From Pandoraea pnomenusa (lineage in GTDB: Bacteria; Pseudomonadota; Gammaproteobacteria; Burkholderiales; Burkholderiaceae): 64,000 nucleotides of DNA. The stretch is taken from contig NZ_CP009553.3 of NCBI RefSeq assembly GCF_000767615.3, positions 3,348,001 through 3,412,000 of the forward strand, given 5' to 3'. Shown here piece by piece: positions 19,106-27,889 of this stretch. The translations under genes and the position numbers were made by a program. The notes below the pieces were generated by a model. It was not told the DNA's origin. It saw only the letters and a program-made list of their open reading frames with translations, and did no database searches. Each line of letters starts with the position of its first letter. Within the stretch, counting starts at the first letter, position 1.

Positions 19106-20254
19106 TTACTTCTGGTCCGCCTGCATCTGCGCCCAGATCGCCGCCAGCATCGACGCACCGAGCGCCGCGCTGCGCGCGCCGTTCCAGCCTGTGTGCGTGT
19201 CGGGCCGGTTGGCGTTGTCCTTGAACGGCATCTCCAGCGTCAACGCCAGACAACCAAAGCGGTGGGCAACCCACTTCGACGCGAGCTTGAGCGACTCCGG
19301 CCCGTGCTTGCCCGGCGGATAGCCGAACTTGTCCTGGAAGTCGAGGCTGGCCGCCTTGAAACGTTCGCCGAATGCCTTCTCGCGGGCGAGCAACTCGGGC
19401 GATGCCGTCTCGACCCCATCATTGCCGGCGAGGAACACGTAGGGCAGCGCCTCGTCGCCGTGAATGTCGAAGAACATGTCGCAGCCGAGCGCCTCGATGG
19501 CTTCGCGTACCACGAAGACTTCCGGGCTGCGCACGGGATCGGGCTCGAGCCATTCGCGATTGAGGTTCGCGCCCGCCGCATTGGTACGCAGATTGCCGCG
19601 CGCCGCGCCGTCGGGATTCATGTTCGGCACGATGTGCAGCGTCGCTTCGTCCAGCACGGCCCGGGCGAGCGGGTCGCCGGCCCAGTCACCCGCGCCCAAC
19701 AACCGCCGCAGCATGCCTTCCACGAACCACTCCGCCATCGTCTCCCCCGGGTGCTGACGTGCAATCACCCACACGTTGCGCTTGCCGGCACGCGGCTCGC
19801 CCACCGTGAGCAACGTCATGTCGCGGCCGTCGACGGTGCGCCCCAGCGAGCGCGTTCGGGCGAGCGGTGAATTCTGCGCCGTGCCGACCAGCGCGAGGTG
19901 GCGTTCATCCGAATAGGGTTCGAAATAGGCGAGGTAGACGCTGTCATGCGCGGGCGTGAACGCGACGGTCATGACACGCCCGTCGTACGACGTCGGCACG
20001 CGAAACCAGGTCACGCGATCGTACGATGCGACCGCACGGTAGTTCTCCCATCCGCGCGGGTATGACGTCTGCCCCGCGTTATCGAACACGATGCGGCAGG
20101 GCACACCCGCCACGCCCTGCACCCGGAAGTGAAACCACTGCGCGAACGCCGCGGCGTTGTCCTGGGGAATGCGCACGTGGATATCGTCCGCCTGCGCGGC
20201 GCTGACAACTTCGATGGCGCCGCTGTCGAACCGGCTGCTGATGTGAACGGTCAT
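19106..20254 (-). CDS. M14 family zinc carboxypeptidase (cytosolic carboxypeptidase-like)
   Basis: A 382-residue metallopeptidase without a signal peptide. Residues 1-130 form the beta-sandwich domain typical of the Nna1/AGBL-like cytosolic carboxypeptidase group. The catalytic domain follows with zinc ligands His168 and Glu171 (in ARQHPGETMAEWF) and His265 (in FFDIHGDEALPYVF), and the segment NMNPDGAARG. The ATG at 20254 starts MTVHISSRFDSG; the upstream extension overlaps the yaaA terminator and is unlikely. It is downstream of yaaA on the same strand but separated by a terminator. Substrate unknown. Confidence 0.9.
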   Translation of the reverse strand: MTVHISSRFDSGAIEVVSAAQADDIHVRIPQDNAAAFAQWFHFRVQGVAGVPCRIVFDNAGQTSYPRGWENYRAVASYDRVTWFRVPTSYDGRVMTVAFTPAHDSVYLAYFEPYSDERHLALVGTAQNSPLARTRSLGRTVDGRDMTLLTVGEPRAGKRNVWVIARQHPGETMAEWFVEGMLRRLLGAGDWAGDPLARAVLDEATLHIVPNMNPDGAARGNLRTNAAGANLNREWLEPDPVRSPEVFVVREAIEALGCDMFFDIHGDEALPYVFLAGNDGVETASPELLAREKAFGERFKAASLDFQDKFGYPPGKHGPESLKLASKWVAHRFGCLALTLEMPFKDNANRPDTHTGWNGARSAALGASMLAAIWAQMQADQK

Positions 20255-20282
20255 GGCTTGTCTCACTGACGCAAGGACTGGC

Positions 20283-20318
20283 AAAAACGAAGAGGCCCCG
20301 GCGCATTGGCTCGGGGCC
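20283..20318 (-). terminator. Intrinsic terminator of yaaA
   Basis: On the minus strand GGCCCCG and CGGGGCC (20294-20318) pair, followed after TCTTCG by a run of five T (20287-20283). It is 16 bases past the yaaA stop and before the M14 peptidase start, separating the two same-strand genes. Confidence 0.65.
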
Positions 20319-20333
20319 CGTGGTTGTCTGGCG

Positions 20334-21113
20334 CTATGCCACTCGGCGGCGGAAGACCCAGAGCGCATCGTTCGACACGCTGTCGTCGAACGCGTAGCCC
20401 TCGCTGTCGAATGCCTTGAGCTGCTGCACGTCGGTCACGCCGCGCTCGATGGCGTAGCGCGCCATCAGCCCTCGTGCCCGCTTGGCGTAGAAACTGATGA
20501 TCTTGTACTTGCCGCTCTTCCAGTCTTCGAACACCGGCGTGATCACGGGCGCCGCCACCAGACGTCGCTTGATGACCCGGAAATACTCCTCGGACGCCAG
20601 ATTCACGAGCACGCGACGCGGCTCGGCATGCTCGGCAAGCGACGCATTGATCGTATGCGTCACGCGCTCGCCCCAGAACGCATACAAGTCACGCCCGCGC
20701 TTGTTGGCAAAACGCGTGCCCATCTCCAGACGATACGGTTGCAGCAGGTCGAGCGGCCGCAGTACGCCATACAGGCCGGAGAGAATGCGCAGATGCTTCT
20801 GTGCGAAGTCGAGTTGCGTTGCGCTCAGGCTGCGCGCGGCGAGCCCTTCGTAGACGTCGCCGTTGAAAGCGAGCACGGCTTGCTTGGCGTTGGTGGTGTC
20901 GAAGCGCGGGGACCACTCGGCATACCGGTTGGCGTTGAGGACGGCCAGCTGATCGGAGATGCTCATGAGCGAGCCGACCTGCGCCGGGCTCAGTTCGCGC
21001 AGGCCCTCGATCAATTCGGCCGCGTCGTCAACGAACTGCGGCACGGTGTGCGTGCTCACGTGCGGCGGCGTTTCGTAGTCGAGCGATTTGGCCGGCGAAA
21101 GAACAATTATCAT
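20334..21113 (-). CDS. yaaA: Peroxide stress protein YaaA
   Basis: A 259-residue member of the UPF0246/DUF328 family. In E. coli YaaA limits free iron and protects DNA and protein during peroxide stress. The start [14 protein letters not shown] is the family N-terminus. Other conserved parts are [50 protein letters not shown] and the C-terminal [16 protein letters not shown]. The frame is open further upstream, but the ATG at 21113 matches the conserved start. The gene is divergent from the PIN-domain gene with only 47 bases between starts. Confidence 0.93.
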   Translation of the reverse strand: MIIVLSPAKSLDYETPPHVSTHTVPQFVDDAAELIEGLRELSPAQVGSLMSISDQLAVLNANRYAEWSPRFDTTNAKQAVLAFNGDVYEGLAARSLSATQLDFAQKHLRILSGLYGVLRPLDLLQPYRLEMGTRFANKRGRDLYAFWGERVTHTINASLAEHAEPRRVLVNLASEEYFRVIKRRLVAAPVITPVFEDWKSGKYKIISFYAKRARGLMARYAIERGVTDVQQLKAFDSEGYAFDDSVSNDALWVFRRRVA

Positions 21114-21160
21114 ATTGGGTGCAGCGTTCCTGCAAAAACGAGAAACCGACATTCTATCCA

Positions 21161-21673
21161 ATGCTTCAAAACGCTGTTGCCACGCCCGCCGACCGGGCCT
21201 TCGCCGAGCATCTCGACACCCTGGCCACACCGCCGCGCGTGGTGCTCGACACCAATGTCTGGATCGACCTGCTGGTTTTCGACGACCCCGTCGCCCGGCC
21301 GGTGCGCGACGCGCTCGTGGAGCGCCGCCTCACGGCACTCATGGCGCCGCGCTGCCGCGACGAACTCGCCGTGGTGCTGACCTACCCGCAATTCGCCTCG
21401 CGCGAAATCGACAACGCGGCGGCACTCGCCTGGGTCGACGCCCACACGCACCGTATCGTGGTGCCGGACGACGCTGCCCCGCCCGCGTCCCTGCCCCTGT
21501 GCCGTGACCGCGACGACCAGAAGTTCCTCGAAGCCGCGCGCGACGGCCATGCGCATTGGCTCGTCAGCAAGGACAAGGCCGTGCTTAAACTCCGGAGCCG
21601 CGTGGCACGCCAGTTCGGCTTTCGTATCGTGACGGCCAGCGCCTTCACGTCGCTGCTGGCCATCGGCAGGTAG
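21161..21673 (+). CDS. PIN-domain protein (putative toxin component, solitary)
   Basis: A 170-residue PIN-domain protein, the fold of Mg-dependent ribonucleases used as VapC-type toxins. The acidic residues of the active site are visible: [12 protein letters not shown] near the start, CRDELAVVL in the middle and [16 protein letters not shown] toward the end, followed by [12 protein letters not shown]. The closest family is the PIN-family putative toxin component rather than VapC proper. No antitoxin-sized gene is next to it: upstream is divergent yaaA, and downstream is an aminotransferase after a short tandem repeat. The ATG at 21161 is preferred over a GTG at 21119; no strong ribosome-binding site supports either. 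Confidence 0.8.
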   Translation: MLQNAVATPADRAFAEHLDTLATPPRVVLDTNVWIDLLVFDDPVARPVRDALVERRLTALMAPRCRDELAVVLTYPQFASREIDNAAALAWVDAHTHRIVVPDDAAPPASLPLCRDRDDQKFLEAARDGHAHWLVSKDKAVLKLRSRVARQFGFRIVTASAFTSLLAIGR

Positions 21674-21674
21674 T

Positions 21675-21730
21675 GCGTCGAAGCGGGGTCGAAGCAGGGG
21701 CCGAAGTGAGGCCGAAGCGAGGCCGAAGCG
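21675..21730. repeat. Imperfect 11-base tandem repeat
   Basis: About five copies of a unit like GGYCGAAGCRR follow the PIN-gene stop codon directly and end about 40 bases before the aminotransferase start. The copies differ by one or two bases or by an inserted base. No coding role is seen. Confidence 0.7.
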
Positions 21731-21771
21731 TTAGAATGACGTCCTGATCACTGCTTCGTCCCACCGTATAA

Positions 21772-22959
21772 ATGAACGCGCCTCACACTGCTTCGCCTTC
21801 GCCGACGCTGGTCGCGCCGCCGCTCACGTCGCGCCTGCCGAATGTCGGCACCACCATTTTCACCGTGATGTCGGCGCTCGCCGCCGAGAAGCAGGCCGTG
21901 AACCTCGGCCAGGGCTTCCCCGACTTCTCGTGCGATCCGAAGATCGTCGACGCCGTCTCGCGCGCCATGCGCGAAGACCACAACCAGTACCCGCCGATGG
22001 CCGGCGTTCCGGCGCTGCGTCAGGCGATTGCGGACAAAATCGGCCAGCTTTACGGACAGGCATACGACTGGAACACGGAAATCACGGTGACGGCCGGCGC
22101 CACGCAGGCACTGCTCACGGCGATTCTCGCCACGGTGCATCCGGGCGACGAAGTGATCGTGTTCGAACCGACGTACGACAGCTACGTGCCTTCGATCGAG
22201 CTGGCCGGTGGCAAGCCGGTTTACATCACGCTCGAGGCGCCCGACTTCCGGATTCCGTTCGACAAGCTGGCTGCCGCGATCACGCCGCGCACGCGCCTCA
22301 TTCTGTTCAACACGCCGCACAATCCGAGCGGCACGGTGTGGCATGAAAAGGATCTGGCGAAGCTTGCCGAGATCGTGGCCGGCACCGACATCCTGCTGAT
22401 CTCGGACGAGGTCTATGAACACATGGTGTACGACGGCAAGCGCCACGAGAGCGTGGCGCGCCATCCGGAGCTCGCGCGCCGCAGTTTCATCGTGTCGAGC
22501 TTCGGCAAGACGTATCACGTAACGGGCTGGAAGGTCGGTTTCGTGGCCGCTCCGGCGGCGTTGTCGGCTGAGTTCCGCAAGGTGCATCAGTTCAACGTGT
22601 TCACCGTGAACACGCCGATGCAGGTCGGACTCGCGGACTACATGCGCGACCCGACGCCGTATCTGTCGCTCCCGGCCTTTTATCAGCGCAAGCGCGACCT
22701 GTTCCGCGAAGGGCTCGCCGCCACGCGTTTCAAACTGCTGCCGTGCGAAGGCACCTACTTCCAATGCGTGGATTACAGCGCGATCAGCGATATGAGCGAG
22801 GCCGACTTCGCGCTTTGGCTAACGGGCGAGATCGGTGTGGCCGCCATTCCGGTGTCGGCGTTCTATCATTCACCGCACGAATCCGGCGTGGTGCGCTTCT
22901 GCTTCGCCAAGCAGGACGCCACGCTTCGCGAAGCGCTCGCGCGACTCGCGAAGATCTGA
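21772..22959 (+). CDS. PLP-dependent aminotransferase (methionine aminotransferase-like)
   Basis: A 395-residue class I/II aminotransferase. The PLP-binding lysine is Lys246 in SSFGKTYHVTGWKVG. Other fold-type I landmarks are NLGQGFPDFSCDP, PMAGVPALRQAIADKI, NTPHNPSGTVW and SDEVYEHMVYDG. The N-terminal GQGFPDF pattern matches the methionine/kynurenine aminotransferase group (YbdL-like), so methionine or an aromatic amino acid is the probable donor; this is family inference. The gene follows the PIN gene by 98 bases containing a tandem repeat and is convergent with the accessory module at 23095. Confidence 0.9.
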   Translation: MNAPHTASPSPTLVAPPLTSRLPNVGTTIFTVMSALAAEKQAVNLGQGFPDFSCDPKIVDAVSRAMREDHNQYPPMAGVPALRQAIADKIGQLYGQAYDWNTEITVTAGATQALLTAILATVHPGDEVIVFEPTYDSYVPSIELAGGKPVYITLEAPDFRIPFDKLAAAITPRTRLILFNTPHNPSGTVWHEKDLAKLAEIVAGTDILLISDEVYEHMVYDGKRHESVARHPELARRSFIVSSFGKTYHVTGWKVGFVAAPAALSAEFRKVHQFNVFTVNTPMQVGLADYMRDPTPYLSLPAFYQRKRDLFREGLAATRFKLLPCEGTYFQCVDYSAISDMSEADFALWLTGEIGVAAIPVSAFYHSPHESGVVRFCFAKQDATLREALARLAKI

Positions 22960-22992
22960 GCGGCGCGCGGCATCGCGCCGCCCCCGCTCGAC

Positions 22993-23045
<53 letters not shown>

Positions 23046-23094
23046 GGTCGATAGCCGACCGGCAAATGGAGTGCCGGCACGCGGGTTGGCCGCC

Positions 23095-23634
23095 TCACTT
23101 CAGTGCAGGGAAGTCCACCGTGGTGTCGTTGACGCGATTGAATACGTTCGTGAACGTGATGATCGCAATGGCCAGTGCAACGTCGACGACCGCCTCGTCC
23201 CCAAAACCCGCTGCCTGGAATGCCTCGAGCTCCTGCGGCGCAATCGTTCCCCGGCTTTCCTGGAGCACACGGACGAATCTCACCAGGGCATCCCGGCGCA
23301 CATCTCCCGTCGGCGTCAATGCCTGGATCGCACGAACGCCGTCGACCGGAATTCCGGAGGCCTTGGCGGCAAGGCTGTGTGCCGCCACGCAATAGTCGCA
23401 GCCGGCCACGGCGCTCACCACCAGCTTGACGATTTCGCGTTCCTGCGCCGACAGCGTTCCATGCGAGAGAACCGCATCGGCGGAGAGCATGGCCTGGAGC
23501 GCAGGTGTGTTCAGGGCGCCGATAGCGGCGTAGGCGTTTGGCACCATGCCAATGGCCTTGCGGATCGCGGCAAAAACGTCGGCAGTGTTGCCCGCGGCAA
23601 CGGTTGCGGCGGGCGTCTGGATACGTGAAGTCAT
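23095..23634 (-). CDS. AhpD-like carboxymuconolactone decarboxylase family protein
   Basis: A 179-residue all-helical protein of the AhpD/CMD family. The redox motif is GCDYCVAAHS with Cys79, Cys82 and His86, the CxxC-xxxH pattern of alkylhydroperoxidase AhpD-type enzymes. It probably acts as a peroxidase or thiol-disulfide enzyme. The ATG at 23634 starts MTSRIQTPAATVAAG; the upstream extension is non-coding. It lies 74 bases after an MFS transporter and appears to be the last gene of the SDR-MFS-AhpD unit. Confidence 0.9.
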   Translation of the reverse strand: MTSRIQTPAATVAAGNTADVFAAIRKAIGMVPNAYAAIGALNTPALQAMLSADAVLSHGTLSAQEREIVKLVVSAVAGCDYCVAAHSLAAKASGIPVDGVRAIQALTPTGDVRRDALVRFVRVLQESRGTIAPQELEAFQAAGFGDEAVVDVALAIAIITFTNVFNRVNDTTVDFPALK

Positions 23635-23708
23635 TACGGGTTTTCCTTTCGAGAGAGTCCGCGCGGGCGAAAGCGTCGCCTTGCGAGGACGTTGAAAATC
23701 AGCGGTGC

Positions 23709-24950
23709 TCAACCATCCAGTCCGGTCGTTGCGTTCCGATGGAGGGACTTCGCGGCTTGGGGCCATGTCCCGAGTCGGGCGTTCAGGCCCAGGGCAATGG
23801 CTTCGGCAAGTGCCGCGACGAGACCGATGCCCCAGAGGGCGCCGGTGCCCAATACGAGCGCGCCCAGGGCGCTGCCAATCGAGAAGCCGAAGTACATGGT
23901 CGACGTGTTGAGCGCCAGGGCGACGGTTGCCTGCCCCGGGGCACCGGCGCCGATCAGGCGCGACATCTGAGCCGGAAAGAACGACCAGACAGTGAAGCCC
24001 CATGACGCGACAGCAACGAGTACCGGCACAAAGGCAATCCGCGCAGGCAACCCGGACGCGGCGGCCAGTGCCAGGAACGAAAGAGCGAGCAGCACCAGCG
24101 AAGCGCGCACCACGCGTTCGGCACCGAACCGGTCATTGAACACGCCTCCGGTCATCACACCGGCGGCCGCCGCCAGCCCCCAAAGCGAGACCGTCGCGGT
24201 CACCGCATTCGGATCGAAGTCGAGAACGGCCGCCAGGTATTCGGCGATGTACGGATATACGGCAAACGCGCCGATGGCCCAGAAAAGGCTGACGGCCAGG
24301 AGGCGCTGAATGGCTCGTTGGCGTGTCACCGACACGCGCTCGCGCAGGCTCGCCACCACGACGCCCTGCCCCGCCTCGCGTGCGATGCCCGCCGCGATTC
24401 CCACGATTGCGATGGCGCTCATCGCGCCGACCAGCCCGAACGTCGCCCGCCAACCGAAAGCGTGGCCGATCACACCGCCCAGCGGCAGTCCCAGCGCAAT
24501 GGCCAGTGTCTGCCCCGCGCTAACGATGGCCAGAGCCCGGCCACGCATGCCGGGAGCCACGATGACGCCGGCCAGCCCGTTGGCCGCCGGCACATAGAGG
24601 CCCGCGGCAACGGCCATCAGCACGCGAGCGCCGAGCAGTACGGCGAACGAGGACGACAGCGCCGCGGCGGCATTACCGATGGCGAAGAGCGACATGGCCA
24701 GCAGCAGCACCCGCTTGCGCGCCATCCGGCCGGTGGCCACGGTGGCGACCGGAGAGGACAGCGCCAGCACCAGCGTGAATACGACAACCAGCAACGCTAC
24801 CCTCGGGACCGGCATGGCGAAATCGCGCGCCATGACCGGCAGCAATGGCGCGATCATGAAACCTTCCGTGCCGATGGCGAAGGTGCCAAGGGCCAGAAAG
24901 CCGGCGGGAAGCAGGTTGGCACGGGTATTCAGGGCAAGCGACGCGGCCAT
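23709..24950 (-). CDS. MFS transporter (DHA1-type drug efflux family)
   Basis: A 413-residue inner-membrane protein with about 12 hydrophobic helices. The opening FLALGTFAIGTEGFMIAPLLP and the motif A-like loop TVATGRMARKRVLLLAMSLF are typical of the AraJ/YdhP/Bcr branch of drug:H+ antiporters. The second half repeats the pattern. It lies 63 bases after the SDR gene and 74 bases before the AhpD-like gene, all on the minus strand. Substrate cannot be told from sequence. Confidence 0.9.
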   Translation of the reverse strand: MAASLALNTRANLLPAGFLALGTFAIGTEGFMIAPLLPVMARDFAMPVPRVALLVVVFTLVLALSSPVATVATGRMARKRVLLLAMSLFAIGNAAAALSSSFAVLLGARVLMAVAAGLYVPAANGLAGVIVAPGMRGRALAIVSAGQTLAIALGLPLGGVIGHAFGWRATFGLVGAMSAIAIVGIAAGIAREAGQGVVVASLRERVSVTRQRAIQRLLAVSLFWAIGAFAVYPYIAEYLAAVLDFDPNAVTATVSLWGLAAAAGVMTGGVFNDRFGAERVVRASLVLLALSFLALAAASGLPARIAFVPVLVAVASWGFTVWSFFPAQMSRLIGAGAPGQATVALALNTSTMYFGFSIGSALGALVLGTGALWGIGLVAALAEAIALGLNARLGTWPQAAKSLHRNATTGLDG

Positions 24951-25013
24951 GGCGCGGGTCTCCGAGGGAAGCGGGCCCGCTCGGCAGCAGGCCCGTGTGA
25001 TTGCGCGGTCGTG

Positions 25014-25772
25014 TCAGACCGGGATCGGGTTGGCGGCGATCTCGGCGTTGAAGCCGTCGACCAGGGCGTGCTCGCCCAGGCCGGGGTTGTCGCGCAACGC
25101 GCGAACCGCCTCGACGAAGACCTCCGGCGCATCGGTCGCCAGGCCCTTCATCGTTTCGGCGATGAAGGCGTCGAGCGGCATGGCACGCGGATCGCCGCTC
25201 TTCTTGATCAGGTCGGTGTCCACCCACGGCGGCGCGATTTCCTGCACGGACACGCGGGTGTCTTTGAGCATGAAGCGCTGCGACAGCGCGTAGGAATGGA
25301 GCGCCGCCTTCGAGGCCGAATACACGGCATTGGTGGCGATCGGCACGTACGCGAGGATCGAGGTGTTGTGGATGATGGTGGCGCGCGGCTGTGCCTTGAG
25401 GTGTTCGACCAGCGCCGAGGTCAGGCGGATGGGGCCCAGCAGGTTGGTATCCAGAATGCGCCGCGAGACAGCGTCGTCGATCCGGCCGGATGCGTCGTCG
25501 AACGGCATGATGCCGGCGTTGTTGATGAGTACATTCAGTGTCGGGTAGTCGCGGATCAGTTGCGCGGCCACGCGGTCGATGTCGGCTGCATCCGAGATGT
25601 CGAGCGCCACGCCGTCAATGCCGGGATGGGCGGCGGCGACTTCGTCGAGCAAGGCCTGACGGCGGCCGGCAATGATCACTTTATTGCCCAGCGCGTGGAA
25701 CTGCTCTGCGAGCGCGCGGCCGATGCCGGAGGTGCCACCTGTGATGAAAATCGTGTTGCCGGTCGTTTGCAT
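25014..25772 (-). CDS. Short-chain dehydrogenase/reductase (DltE-like)
   Basis: A 252-residue classical SDR. The NAD(P)-binding motif is TGGTSGIGRA (11-20), NNAG is at 84-87, and the catalytic Ser138, Tyr151 and Lys155 (YSASK) are all present. The start MQTTGNTIFITGGTSG at 25772 is the natural family N-terminus. The sequence resembles the DltE/YdfG-like group with unknown substrate. It is the first gene of the SDR-MFS-AhpD unit. A terminator at 25904-25928 separates it from the GlxA-type regulator upstream, which may control it. Confidence 0.92.
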   Translation of the reverse strand: MQTTGNTIFITGGTSGIGRALAEQFHALGNKVIIAGRRQALLDEVAAAHPGIDGVALDISDAADIDRVAAQLIRDYPTLNVLINNAGIMPFDDASGRIDDAVSRRILDTNLLGPIRLTSALVEHLKAQPRATIIHNTSILAYVPIATNAVYSASKAALHSYALSQRFMLKDTRVSVQEIAPPWVDTDLIKKSGDPRAMPLDAFIAETMKGLATDAPEVFVEAVRALRDNPGLGEHALVDGFNAEIAANPIPV

Positions 25773-26108
25773 GATTGTCTTCCTTGTCGTGCGCCGCACC
25801 GGCGCTGTTTGTCGATGGATGCACTATGCGCGCTCGGCAGGAAGTCTCAAATGACATATAAACGTCGATAACGGACATCCCCGTCATCAGGCGGCATGCA
25901 CGCAAAAAAGCCCGGGGAGCAACCGGGCCGACAAGGACGTTTCGAACGATCGCGAATACCGCGGGACGATGACCGGATCACGCCGGAGCGCGACGGGCAT
26001 CGCGGCTCCCCGGATCGAGGCGGAAAGGGATGTCACACGTTGGGTGGCGATGCGGGCGGGCGCACCGTGCACCGGTCGGCCCGAATGACATCGTTCCGGC
26101 GTATCAGG
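25773..26108. other. 336-base intergenic region upstream of the SDR gene
   Basis: Holds the terminator of the upstream regulator gene (25904-25928) and presumably the promoter of the SDR-MFS-AhpD unit. The stretch 25845-25880 (AAATGACATATAAACG and neighbours) is AT-richer than its surroundings and is the likeliest promoter area, though no clear -35/-10 pair is seen. Confidence 0.4.
25904..25928 (-). terminator. Intrinsic terminator of the GlxA-type regulator gene
   Basis: On the minus strand GCCCGG and CCGGGC (25928-25923 and 25915-25910) form a six-pair GC stem followed at once by six T (25909-25904). It is 180 bases past the regulator stop. Confidence 0.75.
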
Positions 26109-27059
26109 TCACGCCGCCTCGTCACCTTCCATCAGCTTCAGGTGACGTTTGAGGCTCGCGGGCGGCTGTCCGTAGTTGCGCAAAAAGGCACGTCGCATGC
26201 GATCCCGATCCGTGAAACCGGTGTCGCGGGCAACGACATCGAGCGGATGACGGCCATGCTCGAGCATTACGCGCGCGGCCTCCAGACGCAGCATCTCCAC
26301 GGCCTTGGCGGGGGACTGCCCGGTTTCCTCCCGAAACACCCGGCTGAACTGACGCGGGGACAGACTGGCGGCGTCGGCCAGTTCCTCGACGGAGAGCGCG
26401 TTGCGCAGGTTCTCGCGCGCATACGTCAGGGCCCGTCGGACCCGATCCGAGCGTGGTTCCAGTTCCAACATCGCCGAGAACTGGGATTGGCCGCCCGGCC
26501 GGCGGTGGTACACGACCAGCTTTCGCGCGATGGCGCGCGACAGCGCCGGGCCATGGTCGTCTTCGAGCAGGGCCAGCGTGAGGTCGATGGCCGAGGACAT
26601 GCCGGCCGACGTCCAGATGTTGCCGTCGCGGATGAAGATGCGGTCCTCGTCCACGCGAACTTTCGGAAAGCGCGCCTGCAGCGTGCGCGCATGTGCCCAG
26701 TGCGTGGTGGCTGCGCGGCCGTCGAGCAGGCCCGCCTGGGCCAGGACGAAGGCGCCGGTGCACACCCCCGCTACCCGGCGTGCCTCGTCACCCGCTCGGG
26801 CGACGTAATCGTTCAGCCCCGGCGAGACTTCCTGGGGCAGCAGTTCCCCTGCCACCATAAGCGTATCGGGCATGACCCCGATGGGCACCGTTTCGATCCC
26901 CGCGTTCATCGACGAGCGGATCGTACCGCCGCGCTCGGACAATATCGTCAGACGATAGCCCTGCGCCCCCAATTCGGCGTTGGCGAATTCAAAGGCCGTC
27001 AACGCGGCCAGCCCCATGAGTTGAAAGCCATCTTCGAGAATCAGGCCGACCTGTCGCAT
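26109..27059 (-). CDS. GlxA family transcriptional regulator (DJ-1/PfpI plus AraC HTH)
   Basis: A 316-residue regulator. Residues 1-165 are a DJ-1/PfpI-like amidase-fold sensor (VGLILEDGFQLMGLAALTAFE at the start, VCTGAFVLAQAGLLDGR around the nucleophile elbow). Residues 215-305 are a double helix-turn-helix of the AraC type (LSVEELADAASLSPRQFSRVF, then VVARDTGFTDRDRMRRAF). The ATG at 27059 follows a GGAAGGGAA sequence. It is upstream of the SDR-MFS-AhpD unit on the same strand and is the best candidate for its regulator. Ligand unknown. Confidence 0.92.
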   Translation of the reverse strand: MRQVGLILEDGFQLMGLAALTAFEFANAELGAQGYRLTILSERGGTIRSSMNAGIETVPIGVMPDTLMVAGELLPQEVSPGLNDYVARAGDEARRVAGVCTGAFVLAQAGLLDGRAATTHWAHARTLQARFPKVRVDEDRIFIRDGNIWTSAGMSSAIDLTLALLEDDHGPALSRAIARKLVVYHRRPGGQSQFSAMLELEPRSDRVRRALTYARENLRNALSVEELADAASLSPRQFSRVFREETGQSPAKAVEMLRLEAARVMLEHGRHPLDVVARDTGFTDRDRMRRAFLRNYGQPPASLKRHLKLMEGDEAA

Positions 27060-27232
27060 CGCGTTCCCTTCCTGAAATGCCGGATCAGCCCCATCCTGCC
27101 ACCGAAGTGCTCGGCTGTGTGGCGCGTTGGCCGCCAATGGCCGGAAATGCCGCCTTCGTGTCTGCAATCTGCGCAGCCGACGCATGAACCGATGGCGGCC
27201 CGTGTCCTTTGGCGACCCACGCCCCGACGACG

Positions 27233-27889
27233 TTACTTCGCCGCCTTCTCCTTCTGCGCTTGCTGATATGCCTTCTGCTCCGCGCGCATGCGCTGGAACG
27301 ACTCACGTTCGGCCATCAGCTTGGCGTAAGCCTTCCAGTCGATGCCGGCGGCCTGCAGGAAGTCTTCGCCGTACACCGCTTGCGTCGCCATGCCGAGAAT
27401 CGGCAAATGGATGGCCGCCGCAATGTCTACCATCGTGAAAGTGTCGCCCGCGACATAGGGTGCGAACTTCGCCAGACGCTTGAAGGCCGCGATATTGCGG
27501 CGCAGCAGCTTTTCCGTGCGCGAGCGCGTGCCCTCCGACACCGTGCCGCCGAAGAACGCCTGCGTGTACACCTCGCGCACGACCAACTCCAGATGCAGTT
27601 CCAGCATCGTCAGTAATTCGCGCTCCTTGGCCTGACGCCACGGATCGGCCGAAAACAAGGCCGGCGACGGATGCGCGGCGTCCAGGTAATCGCAGATCAC
27701 CTGCGATTCCGCCAGATAGCCATGCTCGGTTTGCAGATACGGCACCTTGCCAAGCGGCGAGCATTGCAGCAGCGGCTCTTCCTGGCTCGGAATGGACTCC
27801 GACTCCTCAAAGGACAGGCCCTTCTCGTACAGCACAACCTTGACCTTGTTGTAATAGTTGCTGATAGGAAATCCGTACAGCTTCAACAT
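27233..27889 (-). CDS. Glutathione S-transferase family protein
   Basis: A 218-residue cytosolic GST. The thioredoxin-like N-domain starts MLKLYGFPISNYYNKVKVVL with the cis-Pro segment GKVPYLQTEHGYLAESQVI and its catalytic-fold Glu-Ser pair. The helical C-domain follows from about residue 85, with TMVDIAAAIHLP as the N-capping motif. The ATG at 27889 has GGGAG upstream. The C-terminal 15 residues are Gln/Lys/Ala-rich. It is on the same strand as the GlxA-type regulator but 173 bases upstream, so a shared transcript is possible. Confidence 0.92.
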   Translation of the reverse strand: MLKLYGFPISNYYNKVKVVLYEKGLSFEESESIPSQEEPLLQCSPLGKVPYLQTEHGYLAESQVICDYLDAAHPSPALFSADPWRQAKERELLTMLELHLELVVREVYTQAFFGGTVSEGTRSRTEKLLRRNIAAFKRLAKFAPYVAGDTFTMVDIAAAIHLPILGMATQAVYGEDFLQAAGIDWKAYAKLMAERESFQRMRAEQKAYQQAQKEKAAK

